Assembly: GCF_950295315.1 (NCBI RefSeq)
Contig: NC_080181.1
Location: forward strand, 38,903,375-38,967,374
Reading direction: 5' to 3'
Origin: Erinaceus europaeus
Taxonomy: Eukaryota > Chordata > Mammalia > Eulipotyphla > Erinaceidae
Length of the DNA: 64,000 nt
The notes under the pieces were generated by a model. That model did not search any database. It was not told the DNA's origin and saw nothing but the letters and a program-made list of their open reading frames with translations. This document shows positions 11,490 through 21,462 of the stretch, one piece after another. The first letter of the stretch is position 1, and every line of letters begins with the position of its first letter. The position numbers and the translations under genes are program-made.

Positions 11490-11706
11490 AAATATCACCA
11501 GGATCAAGGATCCACTCTCCATCTGCAGGGAGGATATTTCATGAGCAGTGAAACAGATCTGCAGTTGTCTACCTATCTCTCTCCCTCTCTACCCCCCTTC
11601 TGTGTCAGTTTCTCTCTGTCCTGTAAAATAAAGTATATATTTAAAGAAGGCTGCCAGGAGCAGTGAATTTGGTTCCAAACTCCAGCAATAATCTTGGTGG
11701 CAATGA
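11490..11706 (+). mobile_element. ERI-like SINE, extended 3' form
   Basis: B-box-like 'ccaggatcaaggatccactc', body 'gaaacagatctgcagttgtc', CT tract and extended domain 'ctgccaggagcagtgaattt', running straight into a GAAA array. Confidence 0.8.
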
Positions 11707-11712
11707 AAGAAA

Positions 11713-11766
<54 letters not shown>

Positions 11767-11768
11767 AG
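11703..11768 (+). repeat. (GAAA)n microsatellite at the SINE 3' end
   Basis: About 15 GAAA units after the extended SINE, followed by a GGA/GGGA-rich stretch. Confidence 0.95.
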
Positions 11769-11814
11769 GAGGAGAGGGAGGAAGGTAGGGAGAAAGGAAG
11801 GGGAACAGAGGGAA

Positions 11815-12310
11815 GTGGTGCACTTTCTTATTATGCACACATGTTATCAAGCATAAGGATCCTGTTTAAGTCCCTGATCCCTTCCTGCAAGATCTATGCT
11901 TCACAAGCCATGAAACAGTGCTTTCCTCCTCTCTCCCTCTCTATCCAACCCCTCTCAATTTCTTTTTTAAAAATATTTACTTATTTATTCCCTTTTGTTG
12001 CCCTTGTTTTATTGTTGTAGCTATTATTGTTGTTGATGATGTTGTCATTGTTGGATAGAACAGAGAGAAATGGAGAGAGGAGGGGAAGACAGAGAGGGAG
12101 AGAGAAAGATAGATACCTGCAGACCTGCTTCAGCACCTGTGAAGTGACTCCCCTGCATGTGGGGAGCCTGTGCTCGAACCAGTATCCTTATGCCAGTCCT
12201 TGCACTTTGCGCCACCTGCGCTTAACCCACTGCACTACCACCCAATTCCCTCCCCCTCTCAATTTCTACCTGCCCTATCAAATATAAGAAGGAAAAAGAA
12301 CAAAAACAAG
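11815..12310 (+). mobile_element. Diverged ERI-like SINE, split by a nested SINE
   Basis: The head and body (11,840-11,963) stop in the CT tract at 'cccctctcaatttct'. The same 15 bp resumes at 12,252-12,266 and the tail continues to about 12,300. Confidence 0.75.
11964..12251 (-). mobile_element. ERI-like SINE nested in an older SINE
   Basis: Reverse copy: AT tail near 11,965-12,000, GA-rich tract (reverse of CT), 'cctgcagacctgcttcagc', then the head to about 12,245. The 15-bp duplication cccctctcaatttct flanks it, showing insertion into the CT tract of the older element. Confidence 0.88.
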
Positions 12311-12339
12311 GAGTGGGGTGACCAAATAAATACATAAAT

Positions 12340-12480
12340 GAAATGGGGGCAGGTAGATAGCCTAATGATTATGCAAAAGACCTTCAAGCCTGAGGCTTTG
12401 ATATCCCAGGTTCAATCCCTGGCACCACTGGAAATCAGAGAAGCAGTGTTTTTGGAAAAATAAATAAATAGATAAATGTC
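12340..12480 (+). mobile_element. Second-family SINE
   Basis: Head 'ggtagatagcctaatgatta' and 'atgcaaaagacc', 'gcctgaggctttgatatccc', B-box-like 'aggttcaatccctggcacca', then a short body and an AAAT tail at 12,457-12,478. Confidence 0.8.
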
Positions 12481-12507
12481 AACAACAGATGAAATAGTAA
12501 ATACTCA

Positions 12508-12805
12508 GGGGTCAGGCGGTAGCGCAGTGGGTTAAAAGCATGTGGTACAAAGTACAAGGACTGGCAAAAGGATCCTGTTTCGAGCCCTGGCTCCCCACCT
12601 GTAGGGGAATCACTTCACAGGCGCTGAAGCAGGTCTGCAGGTGTCTGTTTTCTCTCCCCCTCTCTGTCTTCCCCTCCTCTCTCCATTTCTCTCTGTCCTA
12701 TCTAACAATGATGACATCAATAACAACAATAATAACTACAACAATAAAAAGGAGCAACAAAAGGGAAAATAAATAAATAAAACAGTATTAAAAAAAAAAG
12801 AAAAA
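12508..12805 (+). mobile_element. ERI-like SINE, well preserved
   Basis: Complete head from 'ggggtcaggcggtagcgcag', B-box-like 'ggatcctgtttcgagccc', body, CT tract, AAC/AAT block, 'gcaacaaaagggaaaat' and an AAAT/A tail. Confidence 0.92.
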
Positions 12806-13435
12806 GAAATAGTAAATGCTCTATGACAGCACTGATAATAATTTTTTTTCCTAAGAATCAACTGTAATAAATGAAGCCATCATTTGCAGTTAAGGAAACA
12901 AAGTATGGTAAAACATTTTGCCCACACCTTCTGACAATCATTCCTAAAAAAAAAATTATGGGGTCTAGGCCATTTCAAAGACACTATTTATGAAGTCTTG
13001 AGAGTGGAGGCTTTATATCTTTTTAAAAGAGGAGAATTTTTACATAAACTAGAGAGCTTTAAAATTGATTTCATAAAGCAAATCTAGTCATTTCACCAAA
13101 CAAAACAAAACATGTAGCAAAACACCAATTACAATTAAACATAATGTTTTAGATTCTTATTGCTTTTTGTGATACACTGCTACAAAGGTAGTGACCTAAA
13201 GCATCAGTGATGGATTGCCTTGATGTTCCAGTGGTTGGAAGATACTTTCATAGACTGGCAGAGTTGCCTTCATTGGGAGCTGGCTCTAGGGGAAAACCCT
13301 TTCTTGCCTTTTCTAACTCATGCAGACTGCCCATTCCTAACTATTGCTTCTTTCGCAAGGATTCTCTGATCTGATCTTTTGCTTTCCTCCCTTGAAGCCC
13401 TTGTGATAAGGACAATCTTCCCACCTCCTGAGTTT
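12806..13435. other. No recognisable feature
   Basis: AT-rich sequence. No repeat or exon recognised. Confidence 0.45.
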
Positions 13436-13439
13436 TAAG

Positions 13440-13588
13440 TTACTAGTCCAGTTGGTGGTACACTGTAATAAATCAATGAACTCTCAGGCAAGAGATCCTG
13501 AGTTCAGTTCCTGGCATTGCATGTACCAGAATGGTATCTGGTTCTCTTTATCTCTCTCCTCCCATCTTTTCCAAAAATAAATAGGAAA
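13440..13588 (+). mobile_element. Third tRNA-type SINE variant
   Basis: Head 'agttggtggtacactgtaat', 'gagatcctgagttcagttcc' (B-box-like) and 'tctggttctctttatctctc' with an AAAT tail. The layout matches copies at 33,410 and 61,255. Confidence 0.65.
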
Positions 13589-13597
13589 ATGATATTT

Positions 13598-13878
13598 TAT
13601 ATTTATTATTATTTCTTAATATTTATTTATTCTTTTTTTGTTGCCCTTGTTTTTATTGTTGTTATTGATGTTGCCATTGTTGCTGGATAGGACAGAGAGA
13701 AATGGAGAGAAGAGGGGAAGACAGAGAAGAGGAGAGAAAGACCTGCAGACCTGCTTCACTGCTTGTGAAGTGACTCCCCTGCAGGTGGGGAGCAGGGGGC
13801 TCGAACCGGGATCCTTAGTCCAGTCCTTGCACTTTGCGCCACGTGTGCTTAACCCGCTGCGCTACTGCCTGAATCCCC
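13598..13878 (-). mobile_element. ERI-like SINE inserted at the 3' edge of L1 A
   Basis: Reverse copy with AT tail, 'ttgcccttgtttttattgttg', GA-rich tract, 'cctgcagacctgcttcactg', and a head ending 'gctactgcctgaatcccc'. AT-rich target copies flank it at about 13,598-13,612 and 13,879-13,892. The second is shared with the L1 on its right. Confidence 0.88.
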
Positions 13879-13892
13879 ATTTATTATTTTTA

Positions 13893-16351
13893 TATGGCTC
13901 TGGGGAGAATATTCATTTTGATGATATTTATTCTTCTGATCCATGAGCATGGGATATCTTTCCATTTCCTGGTATCAGTTTATATTTCCTTGAAGAGCGA
14001 CTCATAGTTTTCAGTATACAAGTCTTTCACTTCTTTGGTCAACTTTATTCCTAGGTATTTGATTGATTTTGCTGAAACAGTAAATGGGAATGATTTCTGG
14101 ATGTCTTCTTCTTCAGATTTAGTGTTTGCATAAAGAAATGCCACTGATTTTTGTACATTGATTTTGTAGCCTGATACCTTGCTATATTGCCTAATAACTT
14201 CCAGTAGTTTTCTGCTGGATTCGTTAGGTTTTTTCTATGTATACTATCATATCATCTGCAAATAGTGAGAGCTTGACTTCTTCCCTTCCAGTCTGTATTC
14301 TTTTGATTTCTTTCTCTTGCCTGATTGCTATGGCAAGAACTTCCAATACTATGTTGAAGAGTAGTGGTGACAGTGGACAGCCCTGTCTAGTCCCCGATCT
14401 GAGGGGAAATGCTTTCAGCTTCTGTCCATTGAGTATGATGTTGGCTGTAGGTTTGCTATATATAGACTCCACTATCTTGAGGAATTTCCCAACAATTCCC
14501 ATTTTTTGTAGAGTTCTGAGCATGAATGGGTGTTGGATTTTGTCAAAGGCTTTCTCTGCATCTATTGAGATAATCATGTGGTTTTTGGCTTTGCTTTTAT
14601 TGATGTGGTGAATGACATTGATTGACTTATGGATGTTGAACCAGCCTTGCCTTCCTGGGATGAATCCCACTTGGTCGTGATGAACAATCTTTTTGATATG
14701 TTGCTGTATCCTGTTGGCCAAGATCTTGTTTAATATCTTGGCATCTCTGTTCATCAGAGATATTGGTCTGTAGTTTTCCTTTCTTGTTCTGTCTCTTTCA
14801 GCTTTTGGTATCAGGGTGATGTTGGCTTCATAAAAGGTGGAAGGGAGTATTCCTGTTTATTCAATGTTATGGAAAAGCTTAAGAAGTATGGGTACTATTT
14901 CCTGAAAGTTTTGTAGAATTCGTTTGTGAAGCCATCTGGTCCAGGACTTTTGTTGTTGGGGAGATTCTTAATAATGGTTTCAATTTCTTTGTCTGTGATT
15001 GGTGCATTTAGATTTTATACTTCTTCTTGGTTCAGTTTTGGAAGGGCATATGCTTCTAGGAATTTTTCCATTTCTTCCAGATTCTCTAGCTTGGTGACAT
15101 ATAGTTCTTTATAGAAGTTTCGCAGGATTCTCTGGATTTCTGTGGTGTCAGTTGTGATATCTCCTCCATCATTTACAATTCTATTAATTTGAGTCTTCTC
15201 TCTTTTTTGTTTGGTGAGTCTGGCTAGGGGTTTCTCAATTTTGTTTAATCTTTCAAAGAACCAACATTTGGCTTCATTGATCTTTTGTATGGTTCTTTTA
15301 TTTTCAATGTTGATTATTTCTCCTCTAATTTTAGTGATTTCTGTCCTTCTGGTTGCTTTGGGTTCCTTTGTTCCCTTTCCTCTAAGTCCTTGAGGTGTGC
15401 AGTAAGGTCGTTCATTTGAGCTTCTTCTTGGTGTTTAATATGTGATTGTATGGCTATAAGTTTCCCTCTCAGTACTGCTTTAGCTGTGTCCCAAATATTT
15501 TGATAGGTTGTGTCTTCATTTTCATTTGTTTCCAGGAACATTTGAATTTCCTGATTGAGTGAATCTCTGACCCAGTGGTTCTTAAGGAGTATGTTGTTTA
15601 GTTTCCAAATTCTGTGACTCTTAATAATTTTCTCTTTGTTGTTAAATGTTAGTTTTACTCCACTGTGGTCTGAGAAGATACTTGGGATGATTTTGATGTT
15701 CTTTTATTTATTGATGCTGTCTTTTTGGCCTAACATGTGGTCTATCCTTGAGTATGTCTTATTTGGATTTGAAAAGAAGGTGTATCCCAGTTTTTTGGGG
15801 TGAAGGACTCTGTAAATGTTCAAGAGGTCTAGTCTATCCATCTCTTCATTCAATTCTCTTTTATCTTTGTTGGTTATCTGCTTTGTTGATCTGTCTAAGT
15901 GTGAGAGTGGGGTATTGAAGTCTCCCACTATTATTGTATTACTATTGATGTATTTTTGAAATTCTTTCAGTAAGTGCTTGACGTATTAAGATGGTCCCTC
16001 ATTGGGTGCATAGATGTTAATGATTGTTATATCTTCTTGGCTGATTGATCCTCTAATCATTATGTAATGTCCTTGCCTATCTTTTATTACTTTATTTAAT
16101 TTAAAATCTATCGTGTCTGAGATGAGAATGGCTGTTCCTGCCCTGTTTTGTGGTCCGTTAGCCTGTATGAGAGTTTTCCATTCTTTCACTTTAAGTCTGT
16201 GTTTATCTTGTTGTGACAGATGGGATTCTTGCAAGCAGCATATGGTTGGGTTATGTTTTCTGATCCATCCCCCCACTCTGTGCCTTTTGATGGGTGAGTT
16301 TAAGCCATTGACATTTATTGATATTATGGATTTAATGTATTTTAGTGCCAT
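13893..16351 (-). pseudogene. L1 A ORF2 (endonuclease/reverse transcriptase), truncated and broken
   Basis: ORF2p nicks DNA and reverse-transcribes RNA at the nick. The start Met at 16,351 opens the endonuclease domain ('SIISINVNGLN', 'CCLQESHL', then 'GDFNTPLSHLDRS' near 15,900). The reverse transcriptase palm with FADDMIVY lies near 14,240-14,265. Frameshifts and stops separate the blocks, including a break after 'NEGPS' near 15,988. The connection/thumb region beyond about residue 820 and the Cys-rich C-terminus are absent, so no active protein is possible. Confidence 0.92.
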
Positions 16352-16394
16352 TGTTAAAAAATTATTAGCTCTGATATACTGCCAGTATTATTGT

Positions 16395-17312
16395 GATGTT
16401 CTTGTTTTTAAGAGGTTTTTTAGAACCTCTTTCAGGGCCGGTTTGGTGATGGTTGCCTCCTTTAACTGTTGTTTGTCTAAGAAGGTTTTGTTCCCTCCAT
16501 CTAGTTTGAATGAAAGTCTAGCAGGATATATTATCCTTGGTTGAAACCCTTTTTCATTCAGGGCTCGATAGATATCTTGCCATTCTCTTCTGGCTTTTAG
16601 AGTTTGAGTAGAAAAGTCTGCAGATGAACTTATGGGTTTTCCTCTGTATGTGACTTTTTATTTCTCTCTTGCAGGCTCTAGGATCCTTTCTTTATCCTTA
16701 GTCCTTCTCATTGTGACTATGATGTTTCTTGGTGTCTGGGTTGATTGTGTTTGGAACTCTCTGGGCCTCTTGAATCTTGATGTCCTTTCTGTTATTCAGG
16801 TCTGAGAAGTTTTCTTCTATTATTTCCTCTAGAATGTTTCCTTCCCTTCCTCTCTTTCTTCCTCTGGCAGGCCAATTATGCGAATGTTAACTTCTTTTTA
16901 GATCATCCCATATGTCTCTGTTGTTGTTTTCAGTGTCTCTCAATCTCTTTTTAAGCTCTTTCACCTCTTTCTTAGTTTTCTCTAACTCATCCTCTGTCTG
17001 ACTAATTCTTTTTTCTGCTTCTGTTAGTCTGCTTTCCCTTGCCTCAGCTTCTTTCTCCATTACAGCTATTTCAGCTTTCAGTTCTCTAATTGCCTCAAGA
17101 TAATCAGTATTTTCCTTGGGGGGTCTCATCTGTTGTTTCCTTAATACTGCCATTCCTTTCCTCCAATGTTGTTTTCATTTCTGTGATTAATAAGTTTATT
17201 ATTGCTTGCATACTTTTCTTATCTATGGTTACTTGTGGCTGATTTGTAGTTTCTTCTGGGCTCTTGTTTTCATTCATTGGAGTAGCATTTTATTTGTTTT
17301 TGATCTACCCAT
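16395..17312 (-). pseudogene. L1 A ORF1 (RNA-binding coiled-coil protein), broken
   Basis: ORF1p is the L1 nucleic-acid chaperone that trimerises through a coiled coil. The start context at 17,312 matches copy B ('MGRS'). The heptad-rich segment 'ELEKTKKEVKELKKRLRD' lies near 16,930-16,990, preceded by a Glu/Lys/Arg-rich helix. The following RRM-like and C-terminal parts run to about 16,395 with frameshifts. Typical L1 ORF1 spacing to ORF2 (about 45 bp) is retained. Confidence 0.88.
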
Positions 17313-18945
17313 TTTTTTTGATTTATGTGTTTCTTTTTTTATGCTTTGTTGTTCCTCAGTTGTTGTGTCTTGAGCACAAGCAACACTGTACTAAATACCT
17401 AATGACAACTGCATTCACCAACCTCAGGAATTACAGTAGCAACTGAAGCAAGTATTGAAGCAGTTTAATCACTACCAGCTAACCAAACAATTTCTTCAGT
17501 CCGTGAAAAAATAGTAACCAAATCCCAGTGAAGAAGAAAGAGTAAAGAAAGAAGGGATAGGAAGAATGGACAGTTATGCAACTCTACTATCCACTGTATA
17601 TTCTAGGGGTAACAAGAGGGGAAAGGGAACTAGAGCAGAGATACACACATAGAGAGTCCACTCTGAGTCAGATTTCTTCCCCCAAATAATTCACCAATTC
17701 AGAAAGGCAAAGAAGAAGGAAGAAGTGTATGACAAGATAAAAAAAAAGAAAAAAAAAAGGAACAAGAGAGAGAAAAGAAAAAAAGATAAGAAAAAGAGCT
17801 GTAATTAAAGAGCAGTGAAAGGAAAGGTTTTTTAAAATTATTTTAAATTTAATTTAATTTTATTTTTATTTTTTAAATTAGCTAGGAGGAAGGAGAGAGT
17901 CTGTAGAGGAGGTAGGAGTAATGAGACAAGTTCCTCCCACAATAGATAAGATGCCCACTACCCTTGCAATGAAAGATACCCTAAGAGTTAATTCTGAGCA
18001 ACCTAAATGGGTGGGGGGAGATATATGCCTTTATATAATATTAATAATAAAATAGAGCAGGGTAAAAAAAAAAAACCCTGTCCCAGATTACCTCAAACCT
18101 CGTGATCAGAGGCAACTGATTGTTAAGAAAGAGAAAAAAAATTTTAAAATAAAAAAAAACCTCAGGACTAGACAAGGATAGCTGAAATGGACAGTTATGC
18201 AAATCTACTCTCCACTGTATATTCTAGGGGTAGCTAAATTAGGAAGGGAAGTTGAGCAGAGATACTCGCAGTGAGAGTCCACTCTGAGTCTGAATTCTTC
18301 CCCCAAATAATTCCCAAACATGTATCAGTGATTTAGCGAAAGCACACTGTTTGATGGTGTGGGGTATGGGGCCTGTGGCTTTGGAAGCTGTATGATTAAG
18401 GAAGAAAGGATGACAATAATGAGAAAAAGAAAAGAAAAAAAAGAAAGAGAGAGAGAAAAAAGAAAAAGATAAGAAAAAGAACAGTAATAAAATAGCGGTG
18501 AAAGCAAAGAGGTTTTTATTTATTTATTTTTAATTATTTACTTAGCTATGTGGGGGGGTTGGCTACTTAGAAAGAAAAAAGGCCAGAGGTTTCAGAAGAG
18601 AATAGACTTAGAATGAGTGATAATCCCAGGTGAGACAGGAATCTTGGTAAAGAAAGAAGCTCAGCAGGGGAGCCTGCTAGGAGCTGGTCCCCAGGGACTG
18701 GCTATGGGGGGGAGGGGAAGGAGGTGCGCTTTGGGATCAATAATTTAAAAGAAAATTTTTTTTTCCCTTTTTTTCTATTCTATTTTTTTAACCCAAATTA
18801 AGTTATAGTAACCTCCTTGGTGTCACCGTATGGAACCCTTATTGACTTGCCTACTAAAGGCAGAAAATCCTACTGTTTACAGAGGATGTGGTCAGAGCTC
18901 AAGCCACTAGCAGCTTCTCAGTCTGCCACCTTCTGGGAACCCCCT
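17313..18945 (-). promoter_or_regulatory. L1 A 5'UTR with a duplicated ~620-680 bp unit
   Basis: L1 5'UTRs hold an internal Pol II promoter. Here three ordered blocks occur twice: 'atggacagttatgcaa...ctattctaggggta' type at 17,566 and 18,187; 'gagtccactctgagtc' at 17,657 and 18,275; and 'gataagaaaaagag/aacagtaat' at 17,783 and 18,467. Offsets of about 620-680 bp indicate a tandem duplication, reminiscent of the monomer arrays of rodent L1s. The outermost part (18,700-18,945) is unduplicated. Confidence 0.75.
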
Positions 18946-18960
18946 ATTTATTATTTTTAA

Positions 18961-19284
18961 AGGGCATAACCTTTAGTCACTTCTGCAAGTCTCTTTTCTT
19001 TAGTGAGGTACACTGTCCATAATTTCTGGGATATCTAATGTCATCCTTGGGGAGGTGGATTATATTGACACTTCAAGTAAGGATGTACGCACCCGAAATT
19101 GAGTACTTATGACAGAAGTAACAATATATAAAGAACAATTTACCCTGAATAAGAAGCCAGTAGCACAGGAAAACAGCCTTAACTCAACATCAGAAATCAC
19201 ATTGAGGCAAACAACTATTACCTCAGTAATTGAAAGAAACTATCGGTTCCTTCATAGTAAATAAAGATGCCCTTTTATTGGGTA
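18961..19284. other. Unassigned DNA between two L1s
   Basis: No repeat or gene recognised. Confidence 0.4.
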
Positions 19285-19478
19285 TTCTCTGGGTTAAGGG
19301 TTCAGGTCCTGGAACATGATGTCAGAGGACCTAGAGGAGGGTCAATTGTTATGTGGAAAATTGAGAAATGTTATACATGTACAAACTACTGAATTTTATT
19401 TTATTTTTACTCTATTTTATTGTTTACTGTAAACCATTTATGCCCCCAATAAAGAAAAATTGAAAAAAAAGTCTTATC
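19285..19478 (+). mobile_element. Short-type L1 3'UTR end fragment
   Basis: 'gatgtcagaggacctagagg' and 'gaaatgttatacatgtacaa' then 'cccaataaag' correspond to the last part of copy D's 3'UTR (about 52,985-53,155). It is therefore an older subfamily than copy B, which starts just downstream. Confidence 0.75.
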
Positions 19479-19675
19479 AGAGTTTTAAAAATACTATTAT
19501 ATATACACGCATATCCCTTTCCCCTCTCAGGTGACCACAATTAACTCTTAGTATACTTTCCATTGCTAGACGACAAGAATTATCACCCACTTGTGAGAGA
19601 AACTTGTCTCACTTTTCATACCTCCTCTATACACTATCGCCTTTCTCCCACCTCCAAGCCAATTAAAAAAAATAT

Positions 19676-19712
19676 ATATATATATATATGTATATATATA
19701 TGTATATATATA
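19676..19712. repeat. (TA)n microsatellite inside the L1 B 5'UTR
   Basis: TA run with TATG interruptions. It lies where copy A has an AT-rich stretch (about 17,845-17,880), so it probably grew inside the L1. Confidence 0.85.
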
Positions 19713-19737
19713 ACTCTCCTTTCACTGCTTTTTTTTC

Positions 19738-20112
19738 TGTTTCTGTTGGTATGCTTCTAGTTCTCAACTGGGATATAGTTCTGCTTCTCTTACATTGCAT
19801 GATGTTGTGGTCCATTTACATGATTTTTCTTTTACATTGGTTTGGTCTCACCCCCCCACCTCAGGGAGATTTGGTTTAGCCATTGCTAGTTTCGGGCTTC
19901 TCCCTTCTCCCCACCCTCTACCCTATGTACTTCCTGAGTTCCTGACTCTGACATCAGAGGAGAAAGATGGAGGAGTACATGGTGTGGTGATTAGGTGTTG
20001 GACTGTTTGCCCGCTGGTGAATAAACATTAAACTGCGTTCTCAGCTCAGCCGTGTGTTTCTGGTGATCTGTTACCTGCCTGTGAAGCCAGCCCAGCGAAA
20101 ACAACATGTTTC
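19738..20112 (+). mobile_element. Solo LTR (class II type) inside the L1 B 5'UTR
   Basis: The 363-bp LTR runs from TG at 19,744 ('tgttggtatgc') to CA at 20,106 ('gcgaaaacaaca'). The exact 6-bp duplication tgtttc lies at 19,738-19,743 and 20,107-20,112. A polyadenylation signal-like 'gaataaac' is near 20,021. Its U5 ('gtgaagccagccc', 'cgaaaacaaca') is shared with the nested element at 37,931-40,366. Six-bp duplications are typical of class II (betaretrovirus-like) integrases. Confidence 0.9.
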
Positions 20113-20571
20113 CTTATTTTTTCTTTTCTCTATTTTTTCCCCTGTCTTCATTTCTCCCTTCCTCCTCCCTCTGCCTTCTGAATTCACTGATACTTATTTG
20201 TGAACTATTTCAGGGAATATCTCTGATTCAGAGCGGACTCTTTTTGTGTGTGTCTCTGCTCTACCTCCCATTCCCCTCTTGCTATACCTAGAATCATCAG
20301 TGGACAGTATATTTGAAAAATTGTCTATTCCTGCTATCCCTTTTTTCCTTTCTCTTCCATTTCCATTTAGATTTGGTTGCTATTTTTTTCTTGAACTGGA
20401 GACATTGTGGGACTAACTGGTATTGGTTAAACCGCTTCAGTCATTGCTTTAGTTACTACTGTAATTTCTGAGGGTGGTGATTGCATTTGTCATAAAGGTA
20501 TTTAGCATAGTGTGGCTTGTACATAAAACAAAGCCACTGAGGAACAACAAAATAAAAAAAATACATTAAAA
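20107..20571 (+). promoter_or_regulatory. L1 B 5'UTR, ORF1-proximal part
   Basis: Aligns block by block with the reverse complement of copy A (17,313-17,780), for example 'cctagaatc...cagtgga', 'gagcggactctttttgtgtg' and 'actgaggaacaacaaa'. Only one copy of the duplicated unit is obvious on this side of the LTR. Confidence 0.75.
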
Positions 20572-21413
20572 ATGGGTAGATCAAGAGCAAATAAAACTGC
20601 TAATACAATGAATGAAGACAAGAGCCCAGAAGAAACTACAAATCAGCCACAAGTAACCATAGATAAGAAAAGCATGCAAGCAATAATAAATTGCATGAAG
20701 CAATAATAAATAATTGCCATGACAATTAGAGAACTGAAAGCTGAAATAGCTGTAATGAAGAAAGCAGCTGAGGGAAGGGAAAGCAGACTAGCAAAAGCAG
20801 AAAACAGAATTAGCCAGACAGAGGATGAACTAGAGAAAACTAAAAAAGAGGTGAAAGAGCTCAAAAAGAGATTGAGAGACACTGAAAACAACAGAGACAT
20901 ATGGGATGATCTCAAAAGAAGTAACATTCATATAATTGGCCTGCCAGAGGAAGAAAGAGAGGAAGGGGAAGCAAACATTCTAGAGGAAATAATAGAAGAA
21001 AACTTCCCAGACCTGAACAACAGAAAGGACATTAAGATCCAAGAGGCTCAGAGAGTCCCAAACAGAATCAACCCAGACCTGAAGACACTAAGACACATCA
21101 TAGTCACAATGAGAAGGACTAAGAATAAAGAAAGGATCCTAAAGGCTGCAAGAGAGAAATAAAAAGTCACATACAGGAGAAAACCTATAAGAGTATCAGC
21201 AGACTTCTCTACCCAAACTCTAAAGGACAGAAGAGAATGGCAAGATATCTATCGAGCCCTGAATGAAAAAGGGTTTCAACCAAGGATAATATATCCTGCT
21301 AGAATTTCATTCAAACTAGATGGAGTCATCAAAACCTTCTCAACAAACAACAGTTAAAGGAAGCAACTATCACCAAACCGGTCCTGAAAGAGGTTCTAAA
21401 AAACCTCCTATAA
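20572..21413 (+). pseudogene. L1 B ORF1, frameshifted
   Basis: ATG at 20,572 (MGRSRANKTAN), early frame loss near 20,700, then a continuous 147-codon block (20,719-21,162). This holds the coiled coil 'ELEKTKKEVKELKKRLRD', the RRM-type segment 'RSNIHIIGLPEEEREE' and 'ILKAAREK'. The C-terminal part has a stop and a further frameshift before TAA at 21,411. The span is about 280 codons and is not a multiple of three. Confidence 0.9.
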
Positions 21414-21462
21414 CAAGAACATCACCATAATACTTGCAACATATCAAATAAAAACTTAAACA

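Larger units (their letters stand above)
13879..18959 (-). mobile_element. L1 copy A: 5' end present, 3' part missing
   Basis: On the minus strand the element starts at 18,945 with 'ggggttcccagaaggtggca', which looks like a genuine L1 5' end. It runs through a long 5'UTR, ORF1 and most of ORF2, and stops at 13,893 where copy B continues for about 2.7 kb (rest of ORF2 plus 3'UTR). The 14-bp repeat atttattattttta lies at both edges (13,879-13,892 and 18,946-18,959). L1 copies are usually 5'-truncated, so this pattern is the reverse of the norm. Confidence 0.85.
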
